Source: Pseudomonas bijieensis (GTDB lineage Bacteria > Pseudomonadota > Gammaproteobacteria > Pseudomonadales > Pseudomonadaceae). From it: a stretch of 64,000 nucleotides of DNA. Shown here piece after piece: positions 36,509 through 46,611 of this stretch. A model generated the notes under the pieces. That model was not told the DNA's origin, searched no databases, and was given only the letters and a program-made list of their open reading frames with translations. Each line of letters begins with the position of its first letter. The first letter of the stretch is position 1. The DNA lies in assembly GCF_013347965.1 (NCBI RefSeq), contig NZ_CP048810.1, positions 2,108,001 to 2,172,000 on the forward strand, given 5' to 3'. The translations under genes and the position numbers were made by a program.

Positions 36509-37286
36509 GCCCGCCCTCCCCGCCACCCAGATAGCGGGCCAACCCATTGGACGTTGTGCCCATGCGCAAGACTTCATCCGGCAGATGCACGCCGAAATAC
36601 AACATCAACACCACCAGCGCCACCAGGCTCTTGACCGTCAGCGACACCGAGAAGGCGTTCATCTGCGGCGCATACCGCGAGAGCAAACCGAGCAACGCTT
36701 CGCTGACCAGTAAGGTGGCGACCACCGGTGCGCTGATCACCAGGGTCTTGCTCACCAACCCATCGAGCAAACCATAGAGGGCCGGCAGGTGTATCTGGCA
36801 GTCGTTCGCCGGCGTGCAAATGCGATAACTGTGACCGACGGTTTCGAGCATCAGCAACATGCCGCCACCTTCGAGGTACACCGCCGCCGCAAACAGCTGG
36901 AGAAAATTCGCCAACTCCGAGGTATCGACACCGTTGGCCGGGTCCACCGTGCTGCTGAGCATGGCCCCGCGCTGGTTGTCGATCAGGTTGCCCATGGCGT
37001 GCAGCACCCAGAACGGCCAACACAGCAGCACCCCCAGCAACACGCCGATACCCGCCTCGCGCAACACCAGGCCAAGAAAGGCCACGCTGTCGAGGGCCGG
37101 CGCGGGCACGCCAACGTAGCGCCAGAACCCCAGCGCGACCAAGACGATCACCGCTTGGCGCGCCACGCCGGTCAGCACACCGCTGTTGAGAAACGGCAAC
37201 ATGAAGAAAATCGGCGCCAGGCGCGCCACCCCCAACAGCGCCGCAGCGAACCAGGCGTACAGCTCGAAGAACAACGTCACCGACAT
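36483..37286 (-). CDS. spaR: T3SS export gate protein SctT (SpaR)
   Basis: Polytopic membrane protein of 267 residues of the SpaR/YscT/FliR family, with conserved segments such as FLNSGVLTGVARQAV and GVLLCWPFWVLHAMGNLIDNQRG. Part of the SctRST export gate. It follows spaQ by 3 bases. Confidence 0.94.
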   Translation of the reverse strand: MSVTLFFELYAWFAAALLGVARLAPIFFMLPFLNSGVLTGVARQAVIVLVALGFWRYVGVPAPALDSVAFLGLVLREAGIGVLLGVLLCWPFWVLHAMGNLIDNQRGAMLSSTVDPANGVDTSELANFLQLFAAAVYLEGGGMLLMLETVGHSYRICTPANDCQIHLPALYGLLDGLVSKTLVISAPVVATLLVSEALLGLLSRYAPQMNAFSVSLTVKSLVALVVLMLYFGVHLPDEVLRMGTTSNGLARYLGGGEGGHVVQRLED

Positions 37287-37289
37287 CGC

Positions 37290-37544
37290 CTAACCCAACG
37301 CCAGGCGAATGACTTCACGACTGAAATCCAGCAGGGTTTCGCCGTACCAGCCCGAGAGCAAAAACAGGCACGCGGCGACCGCCACCAGCTTGAAGCCGAA
37401 TGGCAGTGTCTGCTCCTGCAACTGGGTCACAGTCTGGACCAAGCCGACCACCAGGCCGACCACGGTGGCGACAATGATCGGCCAGGCCACCATCAGCAGG
37501 ATCAGGTACAGGGTCTTGTTACCGGCATAGACCAGTTCATTCAT
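37290..37544 (-). CDS. spaQ: T3SS export gate protein SctS (SpaQ)
   Basis: Protein of 84 residues with two transmembrane helices and the family segment [19 protein letters not shown]. Part of the SctRST gate; four copies wrap the gate in known structures. It follows spaP by 10 bases. Confidence 0.95.
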   Translation of the reverse strand: MNELVYAGNKTLYLILLMVAWPIIVATVVGLVVGLVQTVTQLQEQTLPFGFKLVAVAACLFLLSGWYGETLLDFSREVIRLALG

Positions 37545-37554
37545 GGGCGTGGGC

Positions 37555-38214
37555 CTATGCCAGCAAAGTCAGGTATTGCTTGACCAGCCCGGTGGACAGC
37601 AGTGCCCAGCCGTCGAGGGCGACGAACAGCACCAGTTTGATCGGCACCGAAATGATCACCGGGCTCATCATCATCATGCCCAGCGCCAGCAGGATGCTGG
37701 AGATCACCAGGTCGACGATCACAAAGGGCAGGTACAGGTAGAAACCGATCCTGAAGGCGCTCTTGATTTCGCTCAGGGCATAGGCCGGCAGCAGCGAAAA
37801 CAACGACGGCGCCAGTTCTTCATCGGCGGGCCAGTCGGCGTCGGTTTCATCCTGGACCACCTGGGCCCGTTCGAAAAACAGCGCCAGCTCCGGGTCGGTG
37901 TACTTGCGCAGGTAGTCCTTGTAGCTGCCCAGGCCGTTCTCGGCGAAATTCACCACCGACTCGATGTCGGTGAAGGCCACCGCCTCGCGCTTGTAGTAGT
38001 CATGGCCCTGTTTCATGACCGGCGTCATGACGAAAATAGCCAGCATCAGCGCAATCGCATTGAGCGCCATGTTCGACGGCACTTGTTGCAGGCCCAAGGC
38101 GTTGCGCACGATGACGAAGACGATGGAGAACTTGAGGTAGCAGGTGCCCGCCGCCACCAGGAACGGCAACAGCGAAGCGAATGCCAGCAGCGCGATCAGC
38201 GAGACGTCATTCAT
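37555..38214 (-). CDS. spaP: T3SS export gate protein SctR (SpaP)
   Basis: Protein of 219 residues of the SpaP/YscR/FliP family. N-terminal helices are followed by a periplasmic loop (about 90-140) and two C-terminal helices with [20 protein letters not shown] and [15 protein letters not shown]. It overlaps spaO by 8 bases. Confidence 0.95.
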   Translation of the reverse strand: MNDVSLIALLAFASLLPFLVAAGTCYLKFSIVFVIVRNALGLQQVPSNMALNAIALMLAIFVMTPVMKQGHDYYKREAVAFTDIESVVNFAENGLGSYKDYLRKYTDPELALFFERAQVVQDETDADWPADEELAPSLFSLLPAYALSEIKSAFRIGFYLYLPFVIVDLVISSILLALGMMMMSPVIISVPIKLVLFVALDGWALLSTGLVKQYLTLLA

Positions 38215-39130
38215 CGCCGTCGTTCCGATAGACCTTCAGCAGCTCGACGCCCAACTGGTCGTCCAGCTGCACCAACTCTCCCAGGGCAATCGGCTTGCCG
38301 TTGGCGCGAACCTCGATGTGTCGCACGGCGTTCTCAGCCAACGGGATCAGTTGCCCGGCGATGATGTGCGACAACGTCGCCAGGTCGGTGTCGTGGGTCG
38401 CGAGCAGGAACTCCAGGCGTACCGGGAGCGCACTGAAATCGATGTCCACGTCAGGTTCGGGCGTGTTCTCCGGATGGGCATCGGCCACGGTCGATTGCAT
38501 GTGTAAACCCTCTTCGCTAAAGGTAAAAACGCCAAGGCAGCGATCCGCCAGAAAACAGCGTTGAGCCCGCTGGGTGATGCGCAGCACATCGCCTTCACCC
38601 AGGCGCATCCGACTGGCAAGACTCAGGTGGCTGACGCCGAGCATCAGCGCCAGGCGCACCGGCAAGTCCCTCAGCCATGAGTCAGCACCCAACGGAGCAC
38701 GCACGGCGGTGCGGGGCGGCAATTGGGTCAACCACACGCGCCCTCGCGGTGTGTCGAGCCACGGCAAGTCGTGCGTGGGCAATCGCGTCGGGGCCACGCA
38801 TTCGACGTCCGTCAGCGTGCGGTAACGCAACTCCTCCACCTCCAGCAACAAGGGCCGTGGCACCGCCTGGAACAGTTCGACGATGCTCGGCAACGGGCAT
38901 TCGAGCACCAGCAACGATTGCAAGGTCGGGAGCGTGTGATGCAGCCAGTCGCGGGCGAGGATCAGCCCGCGCCAATCCGCGCCATCAGCCGCTGCGCAAA
39001 AACCCAGGTAGCCGGAGCGCACCGGCACCTTGCCCGAGCCCGCGTCCCGACCGGTGCGCCGCCAGCGTTGAATCGCCTGCGCGCGGGCATGGGCGACAGA
39101 ATCGATCCGACGGAGCCGCAATGCGCTCAC
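38207..39130 (-). CDS. spaO: T3SS sorting platform protein SctQ (SpaO)
   Basis: Protein of 307 residues. The C-terminal SPOA domain (about 230-300, with IAGQLIPLAENAVRHIEVRA and LGELVQLDDQLGVELL) is clear. The N-terminal two thirds is divergent, as in SpaO. An internal start that would give the short SPOA product known from Salmonella and other systems may exist but cannot be confirmed here. It overlaps spaP and invJ. Confidence 0.9.
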   Translation of the reverse strand: MSALRLRRIDSVAHARAQAIQRWRRTGRDAGSGKVPVRSGYLGFCAAADGADWRGLILARDWLHHTLPTLQSLLVLECPLPSIVELFQAVPRPLLLEVEELRYRTLTDVECVAPTRLPTHDLPWLDTPRGRVWLTQLPPRTAVRAPLGADSWLRDLPVRLALMLGVSHLSLASRMRLGEGDVLRITQRAQRCFLADRCLGVFTFSEEGLHMQSTVADAHPENTPEPDVDIDFSALPVRLEFLLATHDTDLATLSHIIAGQLIPLAENAVRHIEVRANGKPIALGELVQLDDQLGVELLKVYRNDGDE

Positions 39131-40020
39131 GCTTCAAACCCGGACTGTTCATCCTGATCTTCATCCGGCTGCTGCTGTGAACCCTGGCGCTGCTGCTCGC
39201 CACCACTATCAGCCAACCGCCAGGCAGGTTCCCGGGCCAGTTCGAAAGGCGCCTTGAGTTGCTCGAACACCTGGGCATTGCTGGGGCTGAGCGTCAGTTG
39301 CCGAGTGGGTTCCTCGGGCAACCGACTGATCGTCACTTGGCCGCTGGCCGCCCCTCTGTTGAAAGGCACTTGCAGCAAGCCCCGGTCGGCACCCGACAAG
39401 GGCTCGACCATGACCTCGGGCGTTGGCAGCGCTACCGATGTCGCCGCTGGCGGGATCGATACAGGGGCAACCGCAGGCGCATGGCGCATGCTGTGAAGGC
39501 TCTGCGGCGCTTGGAGCAATGGCTCATCGAAGCCCGATATCGAGCGCGCATCGGCAGCGGTGAAAGGATCGAGCGCCATCGGCTCGACCGACGCTGGGGA
39601 TGTCGGCGCCGCCAGGTGATCGCGGGTGGAAGCACCCGGCTCCAGGCGTTGGGGCAACGCCTGTTGCATCGCTTTATTGAACAGCAGATCGGCGTGTGGA
39701 AAAGGCATCGCATTGCGGGCTGCCGGTCGTGCTCTATCAGGTTCCACGTCCGTCGTTGTCGGGACAATCGATCGTTCTTCATCGTGATCGACATCCACCG
39801 CCGCCTGGGCCATGTTCATCGAATGCCCCGTCACTGCCCGGGCGTTCTCCATCGTCGGTTGTCGCTGCCGAATCAGCGCAACCACAAGATCCAGCACGCC
39901 TTGCGGCAGCTCATCCTCTTGCACTGGGACGAGCGGGTCTTGCAGCTCGTCGATTGGGCCTTCATCGACGGGGTCCAGGGTTTGCACCGGTCGAGCAGGC
40001 ACCACAGATATTTCTTTCAT
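39127..40020 (-). CDS. invJ: T3SS needle length regulator SctP (InvJ/SpaN)
   Basis: Protein of 297 residues, low in hydrophobic segments and rich in P, Q, S and A, as expected for the needle-length and substrate-switch protein. The C-terminus has the segment VTISRLPEEPTRQLTLSPSN and a polar tail. Identity within this family is poor; the position between invI and spaO, with 4-base overlaps on both sides, is the main evidence. Confidence 0.75.
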   Translation of the reverse strand: MKEISVVPARPVQTLDPVDEGPIDELQDPLVPVQEDELPQGVLDLVVALIRQRQPTMENARAVTGHSMNMAQAAVDVDHDEERSIVPTTTDVEPDRARPAARNAMPFPHADLLFNKAMQQALPQRLEPGASTRDHLAAPTSPASVEPMALDPFTAADARSISGFDEPLLQAPQSLHSMRHAPAVAPVSIPPAATSVALPTPEVMVEPLSGADRGLLQVPFNRGAASGQVTISRLPEEPTRQLTLSPSNAQVFEQLKAPFELAREPAWRLADSGGEQQRQGSQQQPDEDQDEQSGFEA

Positions 40021-40472
40021 CGCCGAACCCCAATCGTCTCTTCCAACTCCCGTTCTTCCCGGCGCACCGCCTCGAGCCGTTGCGCACGCAACAATTGCTG
40101 GACTGAACGCACGTACTTGTCATGCTTGCGCTGGAGCAAGCGCAGGTGTTCATGCTGCTCCTGCAACTGCTGCTCGACCTGCCGGCACTGCTGCTCCAAG
40201 CGGTCGCGCTCGACACGCAGCAGATCGATCCGCCGCCGGATCACCGCCTGGGTGCGCAACAGCGCCAACAGCTGCCCGTGCTCCAGCACACAGTCATTGG
40301 CCCGATGACTGGCCAACAAGCGTTGCAGTGCGGCCTCCTGTTCCTCGAAGCCACCGCGCTCGGCAAGCAGCGGCTGCAACTGGCGCTGGACCCGCAGCAC
40401 GGCCTGTTCGCCGCGTTGCCGGCGGAACTGACTGAAGGCCAACAGGCGCCGCTGGTCAGGCAATGATTTCAT
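40017..40472 (-). CDS. invI: T3SS stalk protein SctO (InvI/SpaM)
   Basis: Protein of 151 residues from [22 protein letters not shown]. It is almost entirely a charged coiled coil rich in Q, R, L and E, the FliJ/YscO-like hairpin that rotates between ATPase and export gate. The start lies 17 bases inside invC. A longer frame upstream is the shadow of invC. Confidence 0.85.
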   Translation of the reverse strand: MKSLPDQRRLLAFSQFRRQRGEQAVLRVQRQLQPLLAERGGFEEQEAALQRLLASHRANDCVLEHGQLLALLRTQAVIRRRIDLLRVERDRLEQQCRQVEQQLQEQHEHLRLLQRKHDKYVRSVQQLLRAQRLEAVRREERELEETIGVRR

Positions 40473-41742
40473 GCAGGCTCCGCAAGGTTTCGTCCGGCGC
40501 GCAACACTCGCCCGTTGGCTGGCGCAACCACTGACTGAGGGCTTCGCGACGCTGCATGGCGTGGTCATTGGCCGCGTCCGCGCCCGGGCTGTACTCGCCC
40601 ATGTCGAGAAAGACCTGCAGTTGCTCAAGACGCGCCAGGGTTTCCCGGGTCGACGCTGCCAGTTGCTGGACCTGCGGCGTAGTGACTTGCGTCGCCACGC
40701 GGCTAACGCTGCGCAACACATCGATGGCCGGATAATGCCCTCTGGCCGCCAGGGCGCGACTGAGGTAGACGTGGCCGTCGAGAATCGAGCGGATTTCCTC
40801 GGCAATCGGGTCCGGTTCATCGTCACTTTCCAACAGCACCGTGTACCAGGCGGTGATGCTGCCGCTCGCCGTCACGCCAGGTCGTTCCAGCAAGCGCGGC
40901 AAGGCATCGAACACCGAGGCCGGATAACCGCGCCGCGCCGGTGCTTCACCGGCCGCCAAGGCCAGGTCGCGGCGAGCGCGGGCATAGCGAGTCAACGAGT
41001 CCAGCAGCAACACCACACGCTTTCCCTGGTCGCGGAAATACTCGGCGATGGCCGTGGCTTGCAGCGCCGAGTTGCAGCGGTCCACCGAGGAAAAATCCGA
41101 AGTGGCGTACACCACCACACACCGGGCGCACTTGGGTGATTGGCGCAAATGCTCGATGAACTCAGTCACTTCACGGCCGCGTTCGCCAATCAGGCCAATC
41201 ACGAACACATCCGCGTCCGTGTGTTCGATCAGCATATTGATCAAGGTGGTCTTGCCGGACCCGGCGGCGGCAAAAATGCCGATGCGCTGGCCGACACCGC
41301 AGGTCAGCAAGCCGTCGATCACGCGAATGCCGGTGCTCAAGGGTTCCGCCACCGGGCGCCGTTGCTGGTACGTCGGCGGGTCGGCATCCACTGGACGGTC
41401 CTGTTGCGCCACCGCCGTCGACGGTGCCAGGCGCTCGACAACCGTGCCCTGGGGATCCACCACACTGCCGAGCAAGGCATCACTACAAGTCAGCTGCAGG
41501 ATCGCGCCCGTGGGCACGATCATCGATTCCCGGGACAAGCCTTTTGCATCGCCCAGCAAACTGAGCAGGACCGCGCCGGGTTTGAAACCGATCACCTGCG
41601 CCCGCGCCGTGACCTCGGGCAAACGCCAATGCCGGCGCACATCACAGACTTCGCCGATCACCACCCCGTCCAGCGCCGCTTCGATCAAGGGTCCGCTCAA
41701 ACGCAAGGGATGGGCGGCCTGCTTTTCCAGTCGCAGGTTCAT
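40456..41742 (-). CDS. invC: T3SS ATPase SctN (InvC)
   Basis: Hexameric ATPase of 428 residues that strips chaperones and unfolds substrates. Walker A is AAAGSGKT (158-165) and Walker B is [10 protein letters not shown]. Further family segments are [14 protein letters not shown] and the catalytic region [21 protein letters not shown]. Read from MNLRLEKQ; the upstream 18 codons overlap the invA gap. Unlike Salmonella there is no invB between invA and invC: only 34 bases separate them. Confidence 0.95.
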   Translation of the reverse strand: MNLRLEKQAAHPLRLSGPLIEAALDGVVIGEVCDVRRHWRLPEVTARAQVIGFKPGAVLLSLLGDAKGLSRESMIVPTGAILQLTCSDALLGSVVDPQGTVVERLAPSTAVAQQDRPVDADPPTYQQRRPVAEPLSTGIRVIDGLLTCGVGQRIGIFAAAGSGKTTLINMLIEHTDADVFVIGLIGERGREVTEFIEHLRQSPKCARCVVVYATSDFSSVDRCNSALQATAIAEYFRDQGKRVVLLLDSLTRYARARRDLALAAGEAPARRGYPASVFDALPRLLERPGVTASGSITAWYTVLLESDDEPDPIAEEIRSILDGHVYLSRALAARGHYPAIDVLRSVSRVATQVTTPQVQQLAASTRETLARLEQLQVFLDMGEYSPGADAANDHAMQRREALSQWLRQPTGECCAPDETLRSLHEIIA

Positions 41743-41776
41743 CGCCCGGCGATATCCATCGGTAGCATTTTCAACC

Positions 41777-43828
41777 TCACAGGGTCTTGATGACATTGAC
41801 CGAGACCGTCTCGGAGATTTCGCCGAACGACATCACGTCCAGCTCCCGGAAGCGTCCCTCGATCAGTTTCTTGATATAGCGCCGCACATCCACCGAACAC
41901 AGCAGCACCATGTCCTTGTGGGCGATGTGCACACTGTCCAGGCCGACGCTGAGGCGGTCCATCAGCTCTTCGGACTCGGCCGGTTCCAGGTTGAGGAAAC
42001 TGCCGCCCGAGGTTTGCCGGATGCCCCGGCGTACCACGTCTTCGAACTCCGCCGACAGCAACAGCACCCGCAGGTCGTTGCCCTGGGCAAACTTGTTGCT
42101 GATGTAGCGGGCCATCGCGCCGCGTACGTGCTCGACCAGCGCCAGCACGTCCTTTTCCCGGGAGGCCCAATGGGCGAGGGATTCGAGGATGAGCTTCATG
42201 TTGCGCACGGAGATACGCTCGCCAATCAGGCGTTGCAGCACTTCGGCGATCTTCTGCACCGTGACGTGGCGATAGACTTCCTTGAGCAGGTCGGGGTAGC
42301 GCACCTCCATTTCGTCGAGCAACTGCTTGGTTTCCTGCACACCGAAAAACTCCTGGATGTTGCGCGCCAGCAACGTGACCAGGCAGCGATAGCATTCTTC
42401 ATCTGCCGCGCGCAGGTGATAGCCCAACTGCTGCACTCGCTCGCGGTCGGCTGCGGTGACCCAGACGCCGCCCAGGCGATTGCTGTCGTTGCCGCGCACC
42501 AGGGCAAAACCCAAGGGTTCCAGTTCCGGGGAATAGTCCAGCAGGCGCCAGTGCTCGAAATGAATATCGAACTGCTCGGCACGCACTTCATTGATCAGCA
42601 CCGCCACTTGATGGACCGGCAGTGCCTCGCTGGCCCGTAGCTGCGGTTCGGGAATGCGCAGTCCATAATCGACGAAGAACTGGCTGCGAAAGCGCGCCGT
42701 CCAACGGTCCTTCTCCAGCGCTTGCAGGCGCGCAGAGGGCACCAGCAGCATCAGGGCGACGGTTTCGGTGGCAATGTTGTCGACATCCTCCAGCAGCCCG
42801 GAATCGCTCGGCAACGCGTCCTGCTCGGCGGATGCGGTACGGCTTTCCCCCGAGCCGGCCGGGCGCGAGGATCGGCGGTGGCGCACAAACACCACCAGCC
42901 CCAGCACACAAGCGATCGAGAGAAAGGTCAACAGCGGAAACCCCGGCAACAGGCCCACGCCCACCGCCAGCAACGCGGTGACGCCGAGGACGAACGGGTT
43001 GCCCAGCATCTGGGCGAGCATGTTGCGCCCCAGGTTGCTGTCATCGCCGTTGACCCGGGTGACGATGAAACCGGCGCCGATGGCGATCAGCAACGCGGGG
43101 ATCTGCGCTACCAGGCCATCGCCGATGGTCAACAGGGTGTAGGTCGACAGGGCCGTGGACATGTCCATGCCCAGCTGCCCGACACCGATGGCCATGCCGC
43201 CGATGAAGTTGACGAAAATAATGATGATGCCGGCGATGGCATCGCCCTTGATGAATTTCATCGCGCCGTCGAAAGAGCCATACAACTGGCTTTCACGCTC
43301 CAGCACGCTGCGTTTTTCCCGGGCCTGGGCCGCGTCGATGGCGCCGGCCTTGAGGTCACCGTCGATGCTCATCTGCTTGCCGGGCATACCGTCCAGGGAG
43401 AAGCGCGCCGCCACCTCAGCGACCCGTTCCGAGCCTTTGGTGATGACGATGAACTGGACAATGGTGACGATGGAGAAAATCACGAAGCCCACCACCAGGC
43501 TTTCGCCGATGACGAAGTCACCGAACGACGCGATGATCTCGCCGGCATCGGCCTGGCTGAGAATCAAGCGGCTGGTGCTGATCGACAGCGCCAGGCGAAA
43601 CAACGTCGTCAACAGCAGCAACGCCGGGAACGTCGAATAGCTGAGGATGCGCTCGATGTAGAACGAGCCCATGAACACCAACAGCGAGATGACGATGTTC
43701 AGGCCGATGAGAAAATCCACCAGCACGGTCGGCAGGGGGATGATCAGCATGGCGATGATCATCACCATCAAGGTCAGGATCAGCAGTTCCGGGCGAGCGC
43801 CGACGTTGCGCAAAAATACATTGAGCAT
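41777..43828 (-). CDS. invA: T3SS major export apparatus protein SctV (InvA)
   Basis: Protein of 683 residues. The N-terminal half has about eight transmembrane helices with the FHIPEP-family region ([20 protein letters not shown] and [20 protein letters not shown]). The C-terminal cytoplasmic half forms the nonameric ring that receives chaperone-substrate complexes ([13 protein letters not shown] to [16 protein letters not shown]). The length is standard for InvA/MxiA. Confidence 0.97.
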   Translation of the reverse strand: MLNVFLRNVGARPELLILTLMVMIIAMLIIPLPTVLVDFLIGLNIVISLLVFMGSFYIERILSYSTFPALLLLTTLFRLALSISTSRLILSQADAGEIIASFGDFVIGESLVVGFVIFSIVTIVQFIVITKGSERVAEVAARFSLDGMPGKQMSIDGDLKAGAIDAAQAREKRSVLERESQLYGSFDGAMKFIKGDAIAGIIIIFVNFIGGMAIGVGQLGMDMSTALSTYTLLTIGDGLVAQIPALLIAIGAGFIVTRVNGDDSNLGRNMLAQMLGNPFVLGVTALLAVGVGLLPGFPLLTFLSIACVLGLVVFVRHRRSSRPAGSGESRTASAEQDALPSDSGLLEDVDNIATETVALMLLVPSARLQALEKDRWTARFRSQFFVDYGLRIPEPQLRASEALPVHQVAVLINEVRAEQFDIHFEHWRLLDYSPELEPLGFALVRGNDSNRLGGVWVTAADRERVQQLGYHLRAADEECYRCLVTLLARNIQEFFGVQETKQLLDEMEVRYPDLLKEVYRHVTVQKIAEVLQRLIGERISVRNMKLILESLAHWASREKDVLALVEHVRGAMARYISNKFAQGNDLRVLLLSAEFEDVVRRGIRQTSGGSFLNLEPAESEELMDRLSVGLDSVHIAHKDMVLLCSVDVRRYIKKLIEGRFRELDVMSFGEISETVSVNVIKTL

Positions 43829-43851
43829 TCAGGACTGGCTCCGGGACAACA

Positions 43852-44958
43852 TCATGGATGACCGCCGGCGCGGCGCTGGTCGATGCACTCGTGGGCATAG
43901 GCCACGTCCGCCAGGCGCGTGAATTGTGTGGCCAGGCGCAACGGCGCCTCTTCGTCGGCAAACAGCGGCGGCGGTAATCGCAGGCTGAGCCGGCGCAGGG
44001 TCTGCAGCACTGTCGAACGTTCACGGTGAGCACTGAGCAGCACACCCTCCCCCAACGCGCCGAGCAACAGCTGGTCGAGTTCGTCGGGATAGGTCAACAC
44101 GCCGAACAGGAACACCAGCCAGTCGGACTCATCGGGGTTGTGCCGACAGATGAGTGCATCGCCGAGCAGCGCGCCGATAAACAGTTCATCGGCTGAGCGC
44201 AGGCGCTTGAGGTCGGTCACCCGGCCCAGCAGTTGGCCGAACTCGGTGCGCGAGCAACTGGGGTCCTGGGCGCTGATATCAGTGAGCAGCGCGGCTTCGA
44301 TGAAGGCCAGCACGCTCATGCGCTGTGCCGGGCCGTACAGGGCAATCCAGTCCTGGTAGCAACTGAGCGGGCCGTCGTCGGACTCGAGAAAATCCCGGTA
44401 GGTCTCACGCAACAGACCGGCCCGTACCGCCATGCTCTTGCCGAACAGCCTGGCCTTGAGCGCGGCGTTGATCCCGGCGTTCATGCGCTTGGGAGAGCCT
44501 TGGGCAATCACCGTCTGCAAGAGTGTTTCGAGCCGCTGCCGTGTGCGCGCTTCCAATGTCCTTCGGCGCAACAACGCCCGCAGCACCAGCGCCAGGTCGC
44601 TGTCATCGGGGAACAGTTGTCGCGCCATTTGCAGCAGCCAGGTGACAGGTTTGTCCGCCATCCGCGCCAGGCTCAACACCTGCCGTGCCTTGGGCACGGT
44701 ATCGTCCTCCAGTACGCGTTCGAAGGTGTCGGTCAGCCCCTCGGACTTTTGTTCGAACAAGCGCCGGCCTCGAAATTGCGTCAGCGCCGCTGACAACTCG
44801 TCGCTGATCTGCACGAGGCGCTGCGCCACCGCCGCCGTTGCGCTGTCGTCCAGCCCTGTCTCGGCCTCCATTTGCGGCAGGGGATGTTCGGCGGCCTTCT
44901 CGGCATTCAGGCGAGCCTGGGCCGCTCGCCCTCCCAGGGAGATCGGCGGCAGGATCAT
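43852..44958 (-). CDS. invE: T3SS gatekeeper SctW (InvE/MxiC)
   Basis: Helical protein of 368 residues of the InvE/MxiC/YopN type. A disordered N-terminus is followed by three all-alpha domains, with the segment LDDSATAAVAQRLVQISDELSAAL early on. It holds back effectors until translocators have been secreted. It overlaps invG by 4 bases and precedes invA by 23 bases, the SPI-1 order. Confidence 0.85.
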   Translation of the reverse strand: MILPPISLGGRAAQARLNAEKAAEHPLPQMEAETGLDDSATAAVAQRLVQISDELSAALTQFRGRRLFEQKSEGLTDTFERVLEDDTVPKARQVLSLARMADKPVTWLLQMARQLFPDDSDLALVLRALLRRRTLEARTRQRLETLLQTVIAQGSPKRMNAGINAALKARLFGKSMAVRAGLLRETYRDFLESDDGPLSCYQDWIALYGPAQRMSVLAFIEAALLTDISAQDPSCSRTEFGQLLGRVTDLKRLRSADELFIGALLGDALICRHNPDESDWLVFLFGVLTYPDELDQLLLGALGEGVLLSAHRERSTVLQTLRRLSLRLPPPLFADEEAPLRLATQFTRLADVAYAHECIDQRRAGGHP

Positions 44959-46607
44959 GGCTCTGACAATCGAAAATAGGAGCGGCGCAGGCGCTCATAC
45001 TGCTCCGGGCTCAGCAACTGCGCGCCGTGTTCGACGGTGGCGGGCTCAAAGCCGTCGCGAATCTCCTTGGGCTGGATCAGGAACACCCGCACCGTGTTGG
45101 CCGAACGGTTCTGGCGATAGCTGAACAAGCGTCCGATCCACGGAATCGAACCCAACACCGGTACGCGTCCAATCTGTTCGCCGTGGTCATCGCGGGTGAA
45201 GCCGCCCACCAGCAGGCTCTTGCCCTGGGGCACCCGCGCCACCGTACTGATGCGGGTACGGCCAACCGTCGGCAACGCACCCAGGCGCTCGCCCCGCCCC
45301 GAGTCGACTTCGCTGCCGTCCTCTATATTGAGCGACATCTCGATCTCGTCCGCCTGGGCGAAACGCGGCAGCACGCTCACCAGGGTGCCGTAGGTCACGT
45401 GTTGCAGGTCGACACTGCGCTCGCCGACCAGCGGGGCATAAAACGTGCGGTTGTTGTCGAAGATCGCCGGCACGTTCTCCTGGGTCAGGATGACCGGGCG
45501 CGAAACCACATTCGCTCGCTGGGTCCGCTCCATCGCCATGACCTGGGTCACGAACGATGCGCCATCGAGGGTGGTCGCCGAGCCGGCGTTGAGCGATGCG
45601 CTGAAGGTGCCCCCGGACTTCACGGCGCCTTGCCAGTTGATGCCCAACTGGTTGAGTTCATCCTTGTGCAGATCGATGATCCACAACGACAACTCGACAT
45701 GTCGTTTCGGCGTATCCAGGGCATTGACCAGGTTTTCGATAAAGCGCACCTGTTCCGGCAGGCCCTTGACCAACAGGCTGTTGGTGTCCGGATAGGCCAC
45801 CACGCGGATGTTGCCGGCGGCCACCTCGCGCGCAATGATGCGCGGCGCCGTTGGATCTTGTTCCGAGGATGTGTTCGCCAGGCCCTCCAGGGGAAACACC
45901 GGCATCGCTCCCCGCGCTCGCGGCTCGGGGGCTTGCGCCACAGACGGCTCGACCTCGTGCTTTTCGCCGCGCAACAATGCCTCGATCACCGTGGCCAGCC
46001 CGGGAATGGTCACTTTATCGTCGCGCAGTTCATATTGACGGTCGTTGACGAAGGTATTGCGCACATGGATGACGCCAATCTGTTGCTTGCCGAGCAACAG
46101 TTCGGAGCGCTGGTTGTCCATCAACCCCGCCGCTTGCAGCACCAGGTCGACGTAGATGGGCGGCCCGGAGACGTGAAAGGTGCGCAACCCATCAGTGCGT
46201 AGCGGATAGCGCGCATCATGCAGCCCGGACTGCTTGAGAAATTCCAGCAGCTTGGCCACGGTCAAGGTCTGCAACGAGGCCATGGCGCTTTTGATTTCCG
46301 AAGCGTCATACAGGTAAATCGCCTGGCCATCGCTATACCAGATCAGCCCCATCTGCACGCTGATGCGTTCAAAAGTCTGTTGCGGCGTGCGTAGATCGAA
46401 CGTACCGCCAATCCGCTTGGTGGCGGCGGCCTTGCTGACAATGACTGGCTTGCCCAACGACCCGGACAGTTCGCTGAAGAAGGTGCGCGCGCTCTGTTCA
46501 CGGGCTTCGAAGGTATAGACATCGGCCCGCGCGGCAACGGGTACGAGCAGCGACACGGTGCTCAAGCAGACGGATAAAAGGGACAGGAATATCCATCGGC
46601 GGCTCAT
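44955..46607 (-). CDS. invG: T3SS outer membrane secretin SctC (InvG)
   Basis: Protein of 550 residues with a signal peptide ending near VAARA (about residue 28), N0 and N1 domains, and a secretin domain with VEPS and VPQGKSLLVGGF motifs near the C-terminus. It forms the outer ring. No gene for a pilotin like InvH is present nearby. The start lies 4 bases after the invF stop. Confidence 0.95.
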   Translation of the reverse strand: MSRRWIFLSLLSVCLSTVSLLVPVAARADVYTFEAREQSARTFFSELSGSLGKPVIVSKAAATKRIGGTFDLRTPQQTFERISVQMGLIWYSDGQAIYLYDASEIKSAMASLQTLTVAKLLEFLKQSGLHDARYPLRTDGLRTFHVSGPPIYVDLVLQAAGLMDNQRSELLLGKQQIGVIHVRNTFVNDRQYELRDDKVTIPGLATVIEALLRGEKHEVEPSVAQAPEPRARGAMPVFPLEGLANTSSEQDPTAPRIIAREVAAGNIRVVAYPDTNSLLVKGLPEQVRFIENLVNALDTPKRHVELSLWIIDLHKDELNQLGINWQGAVKSGGTFSASLNAGSATTLDGASFVTQVMAMERTQRANVVSRPVILTQENVPAIFDNNRTFYAPLVGERSVDLQHVTYGTLVSVLPRFAQADEIEMSLNIEDGSEVDSGRGERLGALPTVGRTRISTVARVPQGKSLLVGGFTRDDHGEQIGRVPVLGSIPWIGRLFSYRQNRSANTVRVFLIQPKEIRDGFEPATVEHGAQLLSPEQYERLRRSYFRLSEP

Positions 46608-46611
46608 CGGA

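Noticed and set aside
41743..41776. Possible invB chaperone gene between invA and invC
   Set aside because: Only 34 bases separate the genes, too few for any chaperone.
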